Under the pieces are notes generated by a model, which was not told the origin of the DNA, did not search any database, and saw only the letters and a program-made list of their open reading frames with translations. DNA of 64,000 bases from Musa acuminata AAA Group (lineage: Eukaryota > Streptophyta > Magnoliopsida > Zingiberales > Musaceae), in contig NC_088345.1 in NCBI RefSeq assembly GCF_036884655.1, positions 18,385,001 to 18,449,000 of the forward strand, in the 5' to 3' direction. Shown here piece after piece: positions 1-12,511 of this stretch (positions within the stretch are counted from its first letter, which is position 1; every line of letters begins with the position of its first letter). Made by a program: the position numbers and the translations under genes.

Positions 1-448
1 CGTTCTTCTCCTTCATTTCTTAGCCTTGTAACCATCCAAGAAAGAGAAGTGAGACTCGTAAGGGTTGTCTCCTAAACCCAACAAAAGAAGAAAGAGCGGT
101 AAAAGGTGATTGGCCTTCGCCTATTGAAGGAAGGCCTTTAGTGGACACTAGTGACATCATCGGAGGAGAAATCCGAAAGTGGATGTAGGTCACATTGACC
201 AAACCACTTTAAATTCTGGTTTGCTTTTCATTTATGTAATTTATATTACTATAAATCTTCTTAATATTCTCTTGTATTTTTATGAAAGCTTTTAATCGAA
301 ACGGATTGAATATAAACTATTTTCGTCCAAACGAATTGAATATAAACTATTTTCGTCGGAATCGGTTTTAATCGAAATAAAGACTTTAGAAATCAAAAAA
401 GTTTTTCGCTACGCTAATTCACCACCCCTGTTAGTGCCGATCCTAACA
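1..448 (+). mobile_element. 3' part of a SIRE-like copia LTR
   Basis: The stretch matches the 3' portion of the LTR seen complete at 33919-35436: the same 'cctaaacc' to 'ttcgcctattgaag' block, the 'gtggatgtaggtcac' block, and a terminal segment ending in CCTAACA. It starts outside the window. No tRNA primer-binding site follows the end, so this is a 3' LTR or a solo LTR rather than a 5' LTR. A roughly 28-bp unit with core 'ttgaatataaactatttt' is tandemly doubled at about 300-358. The short reading frame here is not a gene. The SIRE lineage is an inference from the gag found next to related LTRs. Confidence 0.75.
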
Positions 449-2260
449 AAGCTAATCATGAAACTTCATAAATTATACAATAGTTTAGGATTATAATTTC
501 AATATTATTGAAGGCTAAATGTTATAGTACTTGTGATACCATTCAATAGTTGGATTATGATAGGCATATTATACCGTTAAAATAATAAACAAACGACAAC
601 CAACGCTTGACATAGAATCTGAAGCATAACTATGAGCATTAATAAACAGTGAGATGCATGTTAGAGAGTAGTACATGCTAATTAATAATTTCAAATCAAC
701 TAAAAGATATGAATAAGCAAACGTTTAACACTAAGATCTACCAATAATAATAGTTTATCATTCTTTAAATTTTCATTATTGTCATACAAACTGTAGAGAT
801 GTCTCCATTTTAAGATATTATTATTGTATGAAAATATCAGATGCTATGGAACCAATGCATCCAACTTATGCCAACATAAGCAAGTTGAAAAAAAAAGGAG
901 ATAGTATGGAATCAATTTAAAATTGCTTCTAACATAGATGAAAAGGAATCACAAAAGGTGAAAAGTGAAATCGGAAGTAATTAGTCTAAAACAAGTCTTA
1001 TTTATATGGGAGGATACATCATAAACCACAGAGTCTTACCTCGCTAATCTGTGGTCCAACTGATTAAGGTTCTTACATAAACCTAATCAACATGTTTTTA
1101 TAAATAACTAAACCTTATTTATAGGACCATTATCATCATCCATCAACCCTATCACTTATCTGAGTCACACATAAATATGAAAAATGAATGGATAAAAGAT
1201 TAATAAGGTAAGAAACTCCAGAATGCATCTTCCTGATTACACAATATAAGGAATAAAAATAGAGTGATGAAAATAATTTTGTATACTCTTTTATTATTCT
1301 AATCATAAATAAAACATGAATTCATAACACACATTCAAAGATTATACGATAAGAAATTCGTCATCGAACAACAACACGAAAAATAACATAACTATGCCTT
1401 TAAAGATATATTCTAGTATTGTCTGTTTTTTTTTTTTTCCCTAGTATTTTCTTTTGATTACAAGAAACATCACTATGCGATAGTTAGCATCATTTTTCTA
1501 AATAATAATAGGAACAAAAGAACCACGGTTTTCAAGTGTTTAACCTCACTAAGGATTGTTTCTTCAATAGCCAAAACATGTGAGTATGACAATAAAATTA
1601 ACATTCAATGTGAGTGTGAACATGCCAATGCATCACTTTTGCGAATGAGCAACTAAGATATAAATAGATCGATTCTGTTTTGTATAGGAGTGTCGATTCA
1701 TATCGATGTTTTCTCAATGAAAATAAATAATCTAAAGAATAATCACCTTGCATGTCTTCATTGATTCATATCGATGGTTTCTGAGATTTAAGTTCATAGA
1801 GAAGAACAACGTATGATTTGCAAAACCCACTTGGATAACGAAGTCCAAGTAACACGCATCAAACATTTCCTTTCCTATCCCTATCCCTATCGTGCTCCAT
1901 AATCAATAACCAGCCGATCAGACAAAAGAATAAAATAAAATTTGGAGAGGGCGACATTTCCTTGAGCGGCGATGGCAAGGGTGAGGTCAGCAAGTGAACC
2001 GGTCGCCGCCCCCCGGGGGGTGCGGGAGAAGGATTTGTCAAAATATCACAAGTTTACCCAACAGACAGAAGGAATTACTTTTCTCATCAATTTTTTTCTT
2101 TTTCTCCCTTCCTCAATTTTTTTTAATTAAAGAGCATAAGTGTCGTGTTTTTCCGAGTTTAAATTGTATTAGAGAGAATATTATGATCCAATTTACTTAT
2201 AGTGAAATTTTTTTAATTTATTCATAAATATTTTTCTCATATAACTATTACTGTCGATTT
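449..2260. other. AT-rich intergenic stretch, no gene recognised
   Basis: Low-complexity, AT-rich sequence with homopolymer runs, for example poly-T near 1425-1440. A small GC-rich island at about 1955-2040 opens short frames on both strands. Neither has a recognisable domain, a splice context or a partner exon. It may be an eroded fragment of something older. I see no tRNA, rRNA or transposase signature. Confidence 0.5.
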
Positions 2261-3439
2261 TGTTAGGATCGAGTTGGCACTAAGAGGAGGGTGAATTAGT
2301 GCTTACGATAAAAACATCAATTTTGAAACATTTTCGTTCGATGAAAAACTATATCGGAAATATGTTAACTTGAAAGCTCATTCGTAAGCGTAGTGAAAGC
2401 AAAAGCAAGTAAGACAGTTTGCAATAAAGGTAAATAGTAAGAATAGAAATGCAAACCAAGTTTTATAGTGATTCGATCATTGTGACCTATATTCACTCCC
2501 GATTCCTCTTTGCTCAAAGCCACCGGCTTTCACTACCGATCTTCTTTCAATGGGCAAAGATCAACTATCCTTACAACTCGATTCTCTTTTTGACAGGTTC
2601 AAGAGTGAACCTTTACACCCCCCACTATCTTCTCTCTTAAACTTTACCAACACTTAGAGCTTTGAGAGGAGTTCTCACAAAATGACAACAAGTTTTTCTT
2701 TTTTTTTCGCTCTCAATTCTTGTGTCTCTGAGCAGGGATGAGAGGGGTATTTATAGGCCCTAAATGGATTCAAACATAGAGTCTAAAAGTGTCTCATCAT
2801 CGGTTTTCGGGTACTAGTGGTACTATCGCTTGTGCTGGATGGTACCACTATCTACAACATTGACACTAGGCAGTACCATTACTTGGGAGACTATGTTTGG
2901 ATGGTACCACCGCCCAGTCTGGTAGTACTATCACCTGACACAGTCTTGGAGACTGTCTCGGAGACTGAGCCACTAGTGGTGCCACCGCTTGACCCAACTT
3001 TTGGGTCACTAAGTGAGCCTTTTTCTTAACCTAAAAAGTCCCAATTCGGGCCCAGTTGGCCCCTAATTGAGTTGGCCTAATTACGTTCTAAACTAATCCA
3101 ATTACAACATAAACTGACTCGATCTAGACAAATTATTACAAAGCATGAATCATCTATTGTCTGGCATGTCATTGGTTCTTTCGGCACATCGTCCTCTCCT
3201 TCGGTATATTGCCCAATCAGTATGTTGACACCCGCAACTTCTGATCTCCTTGGCGTAATGTCTGATCTTCTTGGCCCAACTTCCAATCTCCTGACATGTT
3301 CAACTCCGGCCCAACATCTGATTCCTCATGCTTTAATCAATTTATCTCTCCTGATCAAAGGTAGTCCTGCATCGCTCAAAATGCAGATTAGATCATAACA
3401 TTATCAATTAGTTTCATCATCAAAATTCAAGAATCAACA
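2261..3439 (-). mobile_element. SIRE-like copia LTR, reverse orientation
   Basis: On the + strand the LTR begins TGTTAGGATC and ends GAATCAACA, the reverse complement of the family's TGTTGAATC...CCTAACA ends. It contains the family's repeated 'ggtaccacc' and 'cagtcttggagact' words. The first internal bases beyond it (3440-3460) read on the - strand as a purine-rich polypurine tract, so this is the 3' LTR of a - strand element. It is about 1.18 kb, shorter than the 1.52-kb copy at 33919, so it carries deletions. Confidence 0.8.
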
Positions 3440-4460
3440 ATCTCCTCCTTTTGTGACAACCAACTGATGATGGAGTTAATCTTAACTCCCCCTATCAATA
3501 TGCCATATTGATAAAATATTTAAATTCAGAAAATCATGTAAAATTTTAAAATATAAAAATACATCATACCACACATGATTTAAATCATCGTCATTACTTC
3601 TCCCCCTTTGTCATTAACAAAAAGGAGAAGTGCATCTAGTAAGTTTTTGAGATATACAAGTTTTATAACATACAAGCTAGCAACAATTTTGAGTTGTGCA
3701 AGTTTACAGATTTAGCTTCTTTTTTTTAGATATATAAGTTTGTAAGTTTTGCTTCTTGAGATAGGCAAGATAGCACTTTTGCTTCTCTTGATATTACAAG
3801 CTAGCAATTCTTAGTGATGTTCAAGATAGCAAATTCTTTCTTCTCTTTTGAGAAGTGCAAGCTAGCAATTTTGCTTCTTAGCAAGTATTTATCCTTGAAA
3901 TGTGCAAGTTAGCAATTTTTATCCCCCTTTGTCATTGTTAAAAAGAAGGGAAGAATATAATGTTGTAATTCTTTTTCCTTTACATCAATTTTCAAATCAG
4001 GACAAAAATACAATATCAATCTTATTTCAATATGGCATATTGAAATAAGGTATCATTTCAGAAAATAATAGTTGTTGACTTTCACATTATTTCCTCAAAA
4101 ATATCATAAGTATTGCATGTATCATTCCAAATCATAAATATTTCAATTATGATGGTATCAAAATATCAAATTACATTATATCATACCATGCATGATCATA
4201 ACTTCTTAACATAATATCATGAGTATTCCATACATAATTTTATATTATCACATGAAGAATATCAAGAAAAATTAATTGGATGATGAGATATACACTTCAT
4301 GAATATAAGAGAGTCATGAACCAAATTTCAAATTATGAATATGGAAAAAATAAGAGAAAATTTATGATTCTTTTTGGATGACTCAAATAGTGAAAAGAAG
4401 AATCATAGTAAATGATCTTGATTCATAAAAAATCTCATGTTATAATTCCAAGAATTTACA
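3440..4460 (-). mobile_element. 3' internal spacer of the SIRE-like element
   Basis: Non-coding AT-rich sequence between the pol region and the 3' LTR of the family. The word 'caagctagcaa' and variants recur irregularly from 3660 to 3910. The phrase 'ctccccctttgtcatt' occurs at both ends of the spacer. The same arrangement is seen at 25824-27391 and, on the other strand, at 32000-33918. No protein is encoded. It ends near 4460-4500, where Tork-like integrase sequence begins. Confidence 0.7.
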
Positions 4461-4503
4461 AGAAAAATCATGTTTCGGACGTGTACTTCATCAAGTATAA
4501 ATG

Positions 4504-6010
4504 TCAATATATTGAGAAATTATCAGTAAAAGTAATAAAGTATGAGTAACCACCTATGACATGAGTTAACATGGATCCACATACATCACTATATATGAGT
4601 TCCAACAGCTCAGTGGCTCTCTCTCCAATTCTACTAAAAGGAGATATGGTCAGTTTTCTATGAAGACAAGACTCACAAGTTGCATATGACTCATAGTCGA
4701 ATGGATCTAGATATCCATCCTTTAGCAACTTTTGAATCCTTCCCTCATGGATGTGATCTAGCCTACAATATCATATATATGCATTGTTCACCTCATCTCA
4801 TTTTCTCTTGGACACACTTACATTCATGATATGTGGAGCAGTGTCTAGTATAAATAAACCATTATGCAATGTTCCTCTCGTGATGATCTCATCATCTAAT
4901 ATTATTGAACAACCATTATTCTCAAAAACTAATTTATATCTACTAATTATCAAATATGAAATAAAAATAATATTTTTAATAATAGAATGAATAAAATAAC
5001 ATGCATTCAATTCAATAATAGTTCCACTAGACATATGTAGGGTGATCTCACCTATAGCTACTATAGGAACTTTTATTGCATTTCTTATCTTGAGGTCCAT
5101 ATCGCCTCTCGTCAATCTCCTAGGTCTCGCCCGAACCTGCAATGAATTACAAATGTGATAATCAATACCGATATCCAATATCCATGTGTTATAATAAGAG
5201 TCCGACAAATGGAAACTGATCATGAATGTACCTAAAGCTTCTCCAAGCTTCTGTTTCACCCTCTTTACATGGTACTCTTTGCAGTTCCTCTTCTAGTGCC
5301 CATATTTGCCACAATAGAAGCATTGGCCTTTGTCTTTTGTCAGGTCTTTCTTAGCAATTTTTACTTTACCTGGTCTGCCCTTGCTCTTGCCCTTCTCAAT
5401 GGATTTTTCTGCCTTCCTTTTCTTTCTAGTCTCACTAGTATAGAGAATTGGCTTCTCTTTCTTGATAGTGCTCTTTGTCTCGCTCAATATATTGAGCAAC
5501 TTAGGGAGAGTCACCTCAAGCTTGTTCATATTAAACTTCATTATGAACTATGAAAAGGAATCTGGTAGGGACTAAAGTACAAGATCCACACAAAAGTTAT
5601 CCTCTAGGACCATTCCTAGATCTATGAGTTTCTCTATTCACTCAATCATCTTTAGGACATGGTTCTGAACCAGTGTCCCCTCAATCATCCTAGCGTGGAA
5701 GAGGTTCTTGGATATCTTATATCACTGAGTCATTTCCTATTCCTCAAACAGTTTGCGGACATGTAAGAGAATGGATCTGACATCCATTTTTTCATGTCAT
5801 CTTTATAACTCAGGAGTCATGAATCCCAACATTTAACACTGAGCAATAGTGGAGTCATCTATATACTTTATATAGCAAACGATCTCATCCTCGCTTACCC
5901 CTTTCTCGGACATAGGCATCACTATATTAAGGACGTATGCAATTTTCTCCACCGTAAGAATAATTCTCAAGTTGTGAAGCTAATTTATATAATTTGGACT
6001 AGTGAGGCGA
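4504..6010 (-). pseudogene. Tork-like copia gag-protease-integrase, decayed
   Basis: Read on the - strand from about 6005 downward, the frame gives a copia gag with stop codons. It leads into a basic Lys-rich stretch and a CCHC zinc knuckle (CFYCGKYGH) near 5290-5310. The protease region follows (5259-5100); its active-site triad is altered, with 'LDIGID' where a D-T/S-G motif is expected. The start of integrase ends near 4504, shown by the pre-integrase tail and 'ELIYSDVCG'. Several stops and frame changes make it non-functional. Reverse transcriptase does not follow it. The RT/RNaseH portion lies instead on the other side of the LTR at 6453-8130. Confidence 0.85.
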
Positions 6011-6452
6011 TTGACATCAAGTATGCTACGTAAGGGATTTGAAAGCAATATTTTCTAAAAATAACGATGAAGTAGAAATAAATAACATGCAGATTTTATA
6101 GAAAAATAAGTATATAAGATATAGACTTCTATCTTAATCTACTCCCACCATTTTTCTGGCAAGTTACGTGACACCCTCAGCATGTGAAACAGATGTCTTC
6201 GGTAGACTTCTAGTGGGGATCAGGATCCAATTAGCATCTTAGTGTAACCTTGAGAGACTCAACTAATCACACTAAGCCTAAAAGGTAGACAACTCTTGCC
6301 GATCATAACTCCTTGAGATTCTTATCCTATTCGGCCTCCGAACCATCATGGCCTCGAGGGACTCGACCAACCATGATGTTCGGTTAAGTCAACACCATCG
6401 TTACAAGATAAGTTTGATTTGATGATATACCCTCGAGGGACTCAACCAAGTG

Positions 6453-7922
6453 TTGGGAAAATCTTTGGAGGCGACATCACATGCGCAGCAAAAGAACAAG
6501 AAATCAAAATCCCCGATTCCCAAAGAGATGTTCGTCGTCATGCGAAGATTGGTGCACAAAATCCGTGAAAGTGAAAAACTACATATAGAATAGATTGTGT
6601 TACCTAGGGAGATCGTATATCGATGTTTCCTTGCAGATCCTTAGGAGAGGGTGAATGAGGTCAAGCGTCCTCCTCTCTAGCGGTGATCCACACAGCAGGG
6701 CTGCGACAACGCTCCTCAAAACTCCAGGCCTGCTCTGAGGTGGAGAGAGGAAGGAGAATAGGAGAGGCAAGCAAATGCTCTAGCCTGTGAGGCTCTAAAT
6801 CCCTCCTATTTATAGAGGTCCCCTGTCAAACCCTAATGGATCCTTGTCTAGTGGGTATTGGATCTGCATCCAATAACCCAAGCCTTTTAGATTAGTGGAT
6901 CTCTATTCAATAATCTCTTATGGGCTCTTATTAGATCTCGTCCATGGGATCCGATAATTCAGAGGCTTATTGGATATCCAATAAGACAAGGGCTCCGTCG
7001 GATATCTCATATCTGAACCTCTACTCATCGCGATGCCTATCATATGTGTGTGACCCTCTAGGCCCAATATCGAGCTGGCCGTGAGTCATACCTGTCAGAA
7101 CTCCTTCTAACTCAGTGAATTATTATCTCTGTAATAATTCACTTGACTCATCGACTACGGATGTATTAGGCCACTACACCGTAGTCCCCAGACGATACAA
7201 GGGAATCCAATCCATTGGACCTGTTTATCCTCAATTACCGTGTACCTATAGTCCCTCATCCATCTAATATCCCAGAGACCGTATATCGAGCATGGTGCTG
7301 TCGTCTCCATACGGTTTCTACTCGAGTCTCGCTCTAATCGGATTCTCTCGGAGAACTCTTTCTCTCTCAACCCGAATGACCCTAGCCAGAGATTTGTCTG
7401 AGTAAGAACATATGGGATATTCCTCTCATGATGTCGAGAGTGGATGATCCTCTATCGACACTCAATAGCCCTCGTAAGGTTGACTACTACTCCCAATGAC
7501 CAACTGTACTAGATCTGGGACAACCAAACCTATAAGTCTGGTATCAAAGAGTAGAGCACTCATACAGGACATCCTTGGTGTCTCAAGTCTAAGGACCAGA
7601 TATACCAATAGGACTACGGAATCGCTGTCTGACAATAAGGCATCATCAATCATCTAGCATTCCGTAAGCGGATCAATCAATGAACTCATTCTCCAATGAG
7701 CACCTGTATTGTATCCCTAGTGTCTCTACACGAGTAGCTATGAGACCCGTTGCATCCATCATATGGACGGGTATATAACACACTAGTATGTCCGGTTATC
7801 ATGATGTCCCTCTCGAGTAACCTATGACTGAGATTATTTATGATATGTGTTTAAAGGTGAATCGATCTCATTTTCGTGATCTCATCACGATCTGACTTTT
7901 ATTGCACAAATCCAAGGATATC

Positions 7923-8016
<94 letters not shown>

Positions 8017-8130
8017 TATATGCAATAATTATAAAGTGATATATGCCAAAATATAATAAGCAAAAAGATCTTGTATCAAGTCACACGTGTCATCACTCAC
8101 ATGATTGGCTTGCTGGGCATCTATGACTAG
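6453..8130 (-). mobile_element. Tork-like copia LTR (single, between RT and gag)
   Basis: On the + strand it runs from TGTTGGGAAAATC to TGACTAGCA. The - strand sequence just right of it (8131-8145) is a polypurine tract (AAGTGGGAGAT), placing the end of RT/RNaseH immediately upstream. The leader and gag lie immediately downstream (6450-6005). One LTR therefore serves as 3' LTR for one half and 5' LTR for the other. An (AT)n run at 7925-8013 sits inside it. Exact ends are inferred from the TG/CA ends and the polypurine tract. Confidence 0.7.
7925..8013. repeat. (AT)n microsatellite inside the copia LTR
   Basis: About 90 bp of uninterrupted AT dinucleotide, ending in 'tatgcatatatgca'. It lies within the LTR at 6453-8130. 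Confidence 0.95.
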
Positions 8131-8139
8131 CAATCTCCC

Positions 8140-9058
8140 ACTTGACCTAAAGCCAATCACCTATGTTCTGATCCCCATCAGACCCCTATAACGCTTAAAG
8201 ACAATATGAGACAACGGCTTTGTTAGTGGATCTACAATGTTATCTTCGGATGGAACTCTTTCCACTACTACATCTCCTCAAGTTACGATCTCTCTAATAA
8301 GGTGGAACCTCCTCAAAATATGCTTAGATTTCTGATGAGACCTAGGCTCCTTTGCTTCAGCAATTACCTCGTTGTTGTCGCAATATAAGGAGATCGGCTC
8401 CTCGCTACCCGGCACGACTCCCAAATCTGTAATGAACTTCTTCACCTAGACTTCTTCCTTTGCTGCATCTGATGCAGCAATGTACTCCGCCTTTGTGGTC
8501 GAGTCAGCAGTAGTATCTTGCTTGGAACTCTTTCAGCACACGGCTCCTCCATTCAAGGTGTACACGTACCCCGAATTCGACTTGCTATCATCAACATCAG
8601 ACTAAAAACTTGAGTTTGTGTAGCCTTCAACCTTAAGGCTACTATCTCCATATACTAGTAAAAGATCCTTAGTCCTTCTCAAGTACTTAAAGATACACTT
8701 TACTGCTTTCCAATGCTCCAAGCCTGGATCTGCCTAATACCTACTCGTGACACTCAGAGCATGCGTTATATCAGGCCTAGTATATAGCATGACATACATG
8801 ATAGACCCTATTGCTGAGGCATAAGGTATCATATCCATGTTCGCCCTTTTTTTTGGAGTCTTTGGGGACATACTTGTAGAAAGCGATATCCCATGTCTCA
8901 TTGGTACGAGATCTCTCTTGGAATTTTTCATACCAAACCTTTTGACAATGGTTTCTATGTACTTAGACTGGGACAAGCCAACCATCCTCTTGGATCTATC
9001 TCTATAGATTCTAATCCCCAAGATTTAGGATGCTTCTCCTAAGTTCTTCATGGAGAAG
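8140..9058 (-). pseudogene. Tork-like copia reverse transcriptase/RNase H, C-terminal part
   Basis: The open part (9021-8734, - strand) carries copia RT-to-RNaseH landmarks: 'LGIRIYRDRSKRM', 'YASAIGSIMYVMLYTRPDI' and the Ser/Val-rich turn after it. Downstream (8730-8150), interrupted by stops, is the RNase H region with 'TTADSTTKAEYIAA'-like sequence. Upstream similarity is lost at about 9058, so the catalytic YVDD region and the rest of RT are missing. This is a 5'-truncated fragment and not functional. Confidence 0.85.
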
Positions 9059-9787
9059 TATCTAGATAACCAAGCCTTTGCTAAAGGATAACTAGTTATC
9101 TATCTTTTCAGAACAGCTTAAGTTTTATAGAATCACTGGTTATCCGATTCAAAATTTTTTATCATGATGTCATAGCAGAACACGAGTTCAAAATTATACT
9201 CTTATTTCTTTATTTCATCTAATATTTAATTGGTATAATGTTAATTGGGTTGCATCATGTACTTGGGATGAACACTCATCATCCAATTATAAATCTATCA
9301 ATCATCTTTGTGTCTGAGACTGTATTCATCGATGGAGAAGAATCAGAATTCCAATCTTGGCGCAATGTCTTTATCGACATCCAGCTTTAATGGAGGAAAC
9401 ATTCCATCTCGATGATGAGATTCTTGTCGCCGCATTTGTGCTCCAATATCATCAACAAACGATGCTTTCTCCTCGTTTCCCATGTCAAAGTGCATCATAA
9501 GTTCTGATCCCGCCGACCTCCCATTGTTATAGTGGTTGGTGGTGGGTGCTCCTCCATGCACATGCATGACCAAAGCCTATTAGTAAAGCAAAAGAGTAAT
9601 AATGCCTTTGTATAATCAAGATAAAAATGTAGTGAATTAAATTATAAAATTCTCTAAAATCAATAAAAATATAAATCATATGGAGTAACTATTTATGTCA
9701 TTTAATTCTAAGGTTAATTCAATAAGTTTTTAGGTTTTACACTCATCAATAAACTATGTTATATTTGATTACATAATCAAGTATAGT

Positions 9788-9853
<66 letters not shown>

Positions 9854-10259
9854 CGAATAATTTTGATATTATCTCAAAATTAATAATAGGGGAAATGATT
9901 AAAGAAAAAAAAAGAAACACTCAGTACATACATTAATACGAAGTCAATAAGAGATTAATTCACCAAGTTTGATCACATAACCATAGAATCCATGTTCATT
10001 ACATTGGTTGGCAGTTAGACCTTAAAAGATTTTTTACTAAGAACTATAAATTAATATTAAAATATCCTCAATCGATTTCAAATAATTGGAAAACCATGGT
10101 TTATCGCCACTAAAAGTCAAATTATTCTCCGTGAGGTCTTGTGGTTTTTAATATATCCTTATAATTTTAATATACTTTTCGTATAAACGGGGAATCAGAT
10201 TCATGACCATATCGAGATCGTCACCGTCCATCACCTTTAACCCCATGAAAATATCTCCT
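9059..10259. other. Intergenic region upstream of the ASR gene
   Basis: It starts at the breakpoint of the copia fragment and is AT-rich, with a 61-bp (AT)n run at 9790-9850. A 76-codon frame on the - strand (9573-9343) is less AT-rich than its surroundings and begins with a His/Asn-rich stretch. I do not recognise it and found no second exon, so it is noted only as a possible gene fragment. The last few hundred bases form the distal ASR promoter. Confidence 0.45.
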
Positions 10260-10260
10260 T

Positions 10261-10303
10261 ATACGTGGAGTGCTCCCATTGGCTGCTCTCTCCTATATAT
10301 ATA
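10261..10303 (+). promoter_or_regulatory. Core promoter of the ASR gene with an ABRE-like element
   Basis: An ACGTGG box (10263-10268, core of the ABA-response element) is followed by an inverted CCAAT box (ATTGG near 10278). A TATA box (tatatatatat, about 10293-10303) lies roughly 57 bp before the start codon. The spacing fits transcription starting near 10325-10335. An ABRE next to the TATA box agrees with the known ABA and drought inducibility of ASR genes. Its function here is inferred. Confidence 0.55.
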
Positions 10304-10359
10304 TTCTTCAAGGCCCGTCGTTCTGTAATCGATTACCCGTTGATTGATCCTGGCAACTG

Positions 10360-10989
10360 ATGGCCGAGGAGAAGCACCACCACCACCACTTCTTTCACCA
10401 CCACAAGAACGAGGAGGATGAGAAGCCCGCCGAGGAGGTCTACTCTCACACCGCCTACACCAGCGGCGGCGGCGTTTACGCTGCTGATGATGCTTACACC
10501 GGCGGCGAGTACTCGACTGGCTACGGGCAGACCGCCGGTGGAGCTTATGCCGACGATGCAGATTCTGCTGGCAGCGGATATACCACTGGTTACTCCCAGA
10601 CAGCCGAGGAAGCGGTGGTGACGGAGTCGTCCACCGACGAGTACGACAAGTATAAGAAGGAGGAGAAGCAGCACAAGCACAAGGAGCACGTCGGCGAGAT
10701 GGGCGCCCTCGCCGCCGGTGCCTTCGCATTGGTAACTCCATCCTTATCTTTTGCACATCATTCATAGCTTTGGATTCGATCTTATGGAGATGCATGACGA
10801 GTGCAGTACGAGAAGCACGAGGCGAACAAGGACCCGGAGCACGCGCAAAGGCACAAGATAGAGGAGGAGATCGCTGCCGCGGTTGCAGTGGGCGGCGGAG
10901 GGTACGCCTTTCACGAGCACCACGAGAAGAAGGAAGCCAAGGAAGAGACCAAAGAGGCTCACGAGAAAAAGCACCATCATTTCTTCTAA
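10360..10989 (+). CDS. ASR: ASR (abscisic acid, stress and ripening) protein, two exons
   Basis: Two exons, 10360-10731 and 10807-10989, are joined across a 75-bp GT-AG intron and give 184 residues. The protein starts [12 protein letters not shown], the His-rich zinc-binding N-terminus typical of ASR proteins. Residues about 30-90 are Gly/Ala/Tyr/Thr-rich with a twice-repeated 'TGY-QTA' unit. The conserved ABA/WDS domain occupies about residues 99-172; the intron falls inside it, after 'GAFAL', the usual ASR intron site. The C-terminus is Lys/His-rich (ending KKHHHFF) and resembles the nuclear-targeting tail of the family. ASR proteins are small hydrophilic chaperone-like and DNA-binding proteins of nucleus and cytosol that protect cells under water or salt stress. 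The ABRE and TATA box just upstream fit ABA induction. The intron contains an in-frame stop if retained. Confidence 0.95.
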
Positions 10990-11029
10990 GAGCTCATGAC
11001 ACCATGGATGTTTAGCCACCACGGTCCTT

Positions 11030-11830
11030 GTGTGTTACGCCTCTTTCTCACTCTCTCGGTTACACCGAGTTGTCTGTGTGTGACCTTCTATATGTGTTAC
11101 ATGTTTTCTATAAACCTGTTTTATGATTATATGTTTCCTTGTCATAATATACAACTTTATGCGTTTGTTTTCTTGTGTTAATCCAAAGAAATATGTGCAA
11201 TTGTTTCTTGTTGGTCAAAGTGTTTGTGTGCAAATTGAGAACACTGTCAATCTCTTTTCTCAAATCTTGTAACTCAATCGAGAACCTAAGGTTTAGATGT
11301 GTGTTATACAATTTAATTGTGTATGATTCTTGTGTTCAACTCAATCATTTAGAGCAGACTATAGAGTTCAACTCTAAATGATTGTGTATGATTCTTGAGT
11401 TCACTTGAATTGAGCATTATTTTTAATTTAATTTCTTCTAAGAGCCTATCGAACACACGATTTAATTGAATTGTGTGTTATACCTCTTTTTCTCTCTATG
11501 AGTTACACCTAAATAAGAGTTGGTCTGTTTGTGACCTTCTCTGTGTTGCCATATTTGTTATAAATTTATTTTATGATTACATGTTTCATTATCTTAATAC
11601 ACAATTTTATGTGTTTGTTTCCTTGTATTAATCTAAAGAAATACGTATAATTATTTTTTGTTTGTCAAAATATTTTTGCACAAATTAAGAATAATATTAA
11701 TCTTTTTTCTCAAAAACTCAATCCAAAACCCAAAAAGGTTTAGAACATACTATAGAGTTTAACTCTAAATGATTGCATATGATTTTTGAACTATATAAAT
11801 TGAGCATTATTTTAATTTAATCCATGTGTC
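11030..11830 (+). repeat. Tandem duplication of the sequence downstream of ASR
   Basis: The 3'-flanking sequence at about 11030-11390 reappears, diverged and AT-drifted, at about 11475-11785, a period near 445 bp. Shared landmarks in order are 'gttayacctctttctc', 'tgtgaccttct', 'tttatgattayatgtttc', 'aaagaaatayg', 'tctcaaa' and 'aaggtttag', then 'agagttcaactctaaatgattg'. The first copy carries the ASR 3' UTR. The second copy has no coding exon between, so it may mark an old, deleted tandem paralogue or a simple duplication. Confidence 0.75.
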
Positions 11831-12511
11831 AGATCTAAATTGAGCATTTTTTTTTTCTTTCTTTCTTTCTTTTAATTAAAGGTGCCTACTGACTTTATTT
11901 TTATCATAAGGCGCTTCTATTTTGAAAATATCAAAAATATTATTTCTATGCAAATATTGCAAAATCTACTTAAAAACACTGTAAATATCCCAAATAAATT
12001 TTTAATCTCAGTCAGACTAATTCTAAGTCGAAAAATTTGATGTTATAATAATTTATAAATAATTGCAATCAAAGAGACATAAAATATGATGTCACTTATA
12101 ATATTTTTTAAATTGGTTTTATAGTATTTTTGGCTATAAAATAGTAATAATTACAATCAAAGAGCCAATTGTGACTTTTTCTTCCCTCTTCTTATGCCAT
12201 GAATTTTGAAGATGTTGGAAAGACTGGGAGTTCTCTCGCGTCCCAACTCTGTTACATTCTGTGGCACTTTTGTTCGAGAAGTTGTGTGTTTTGGAGGGGA
12301 TGATGAAAAATGACTCAGCAAGATGCATCTGATTAATAGAATTTTGGTATGGAGGAATAGGCATGAGAGAGTGCTTTTCCAATGTAATCAATCAATCAAA
12401 GATGTAGTTCGGGGAGGATACGACTGGACATTCGACATAGATGATGACATACAGAAGCTACACACTAGAGCACACTTGGGAGGTAAGAACCTGATCATCC
12501 GATGTTGGGCT
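11831..12511. other. Convergent intergenic region between ASR and the acidic-protein gene
   Basis: AT-rich sequence containing the far 3' flank of ASR and, toward 12510, the 3' UTR of the - strand gene. A pyrimidine run lies at 11850-11872. No open frame with recognisable content was found. Confidence 0.5.

Noticed and set aside
1859..2227. Two opposing short frames in a GC-rich island
   Set aside because: They have no recognisable domain and no neighbouring exon. They are too short to support as a gene.
3600..3960. Regularly spaced repeats considered as a possible CRISPR-like array
   Set aside because: The repeats are irregular in length and spacing, sit in a retroelement spacer, and the genome is eukaryotic.
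10259..10795. 178- and 118-codon frames on the - strand opposite ASR
   Set aside because: They are antisense shadows of the GC-rich ASR exon 1, with Arg/Pro- or Val/Leu-rich low-complexity content.
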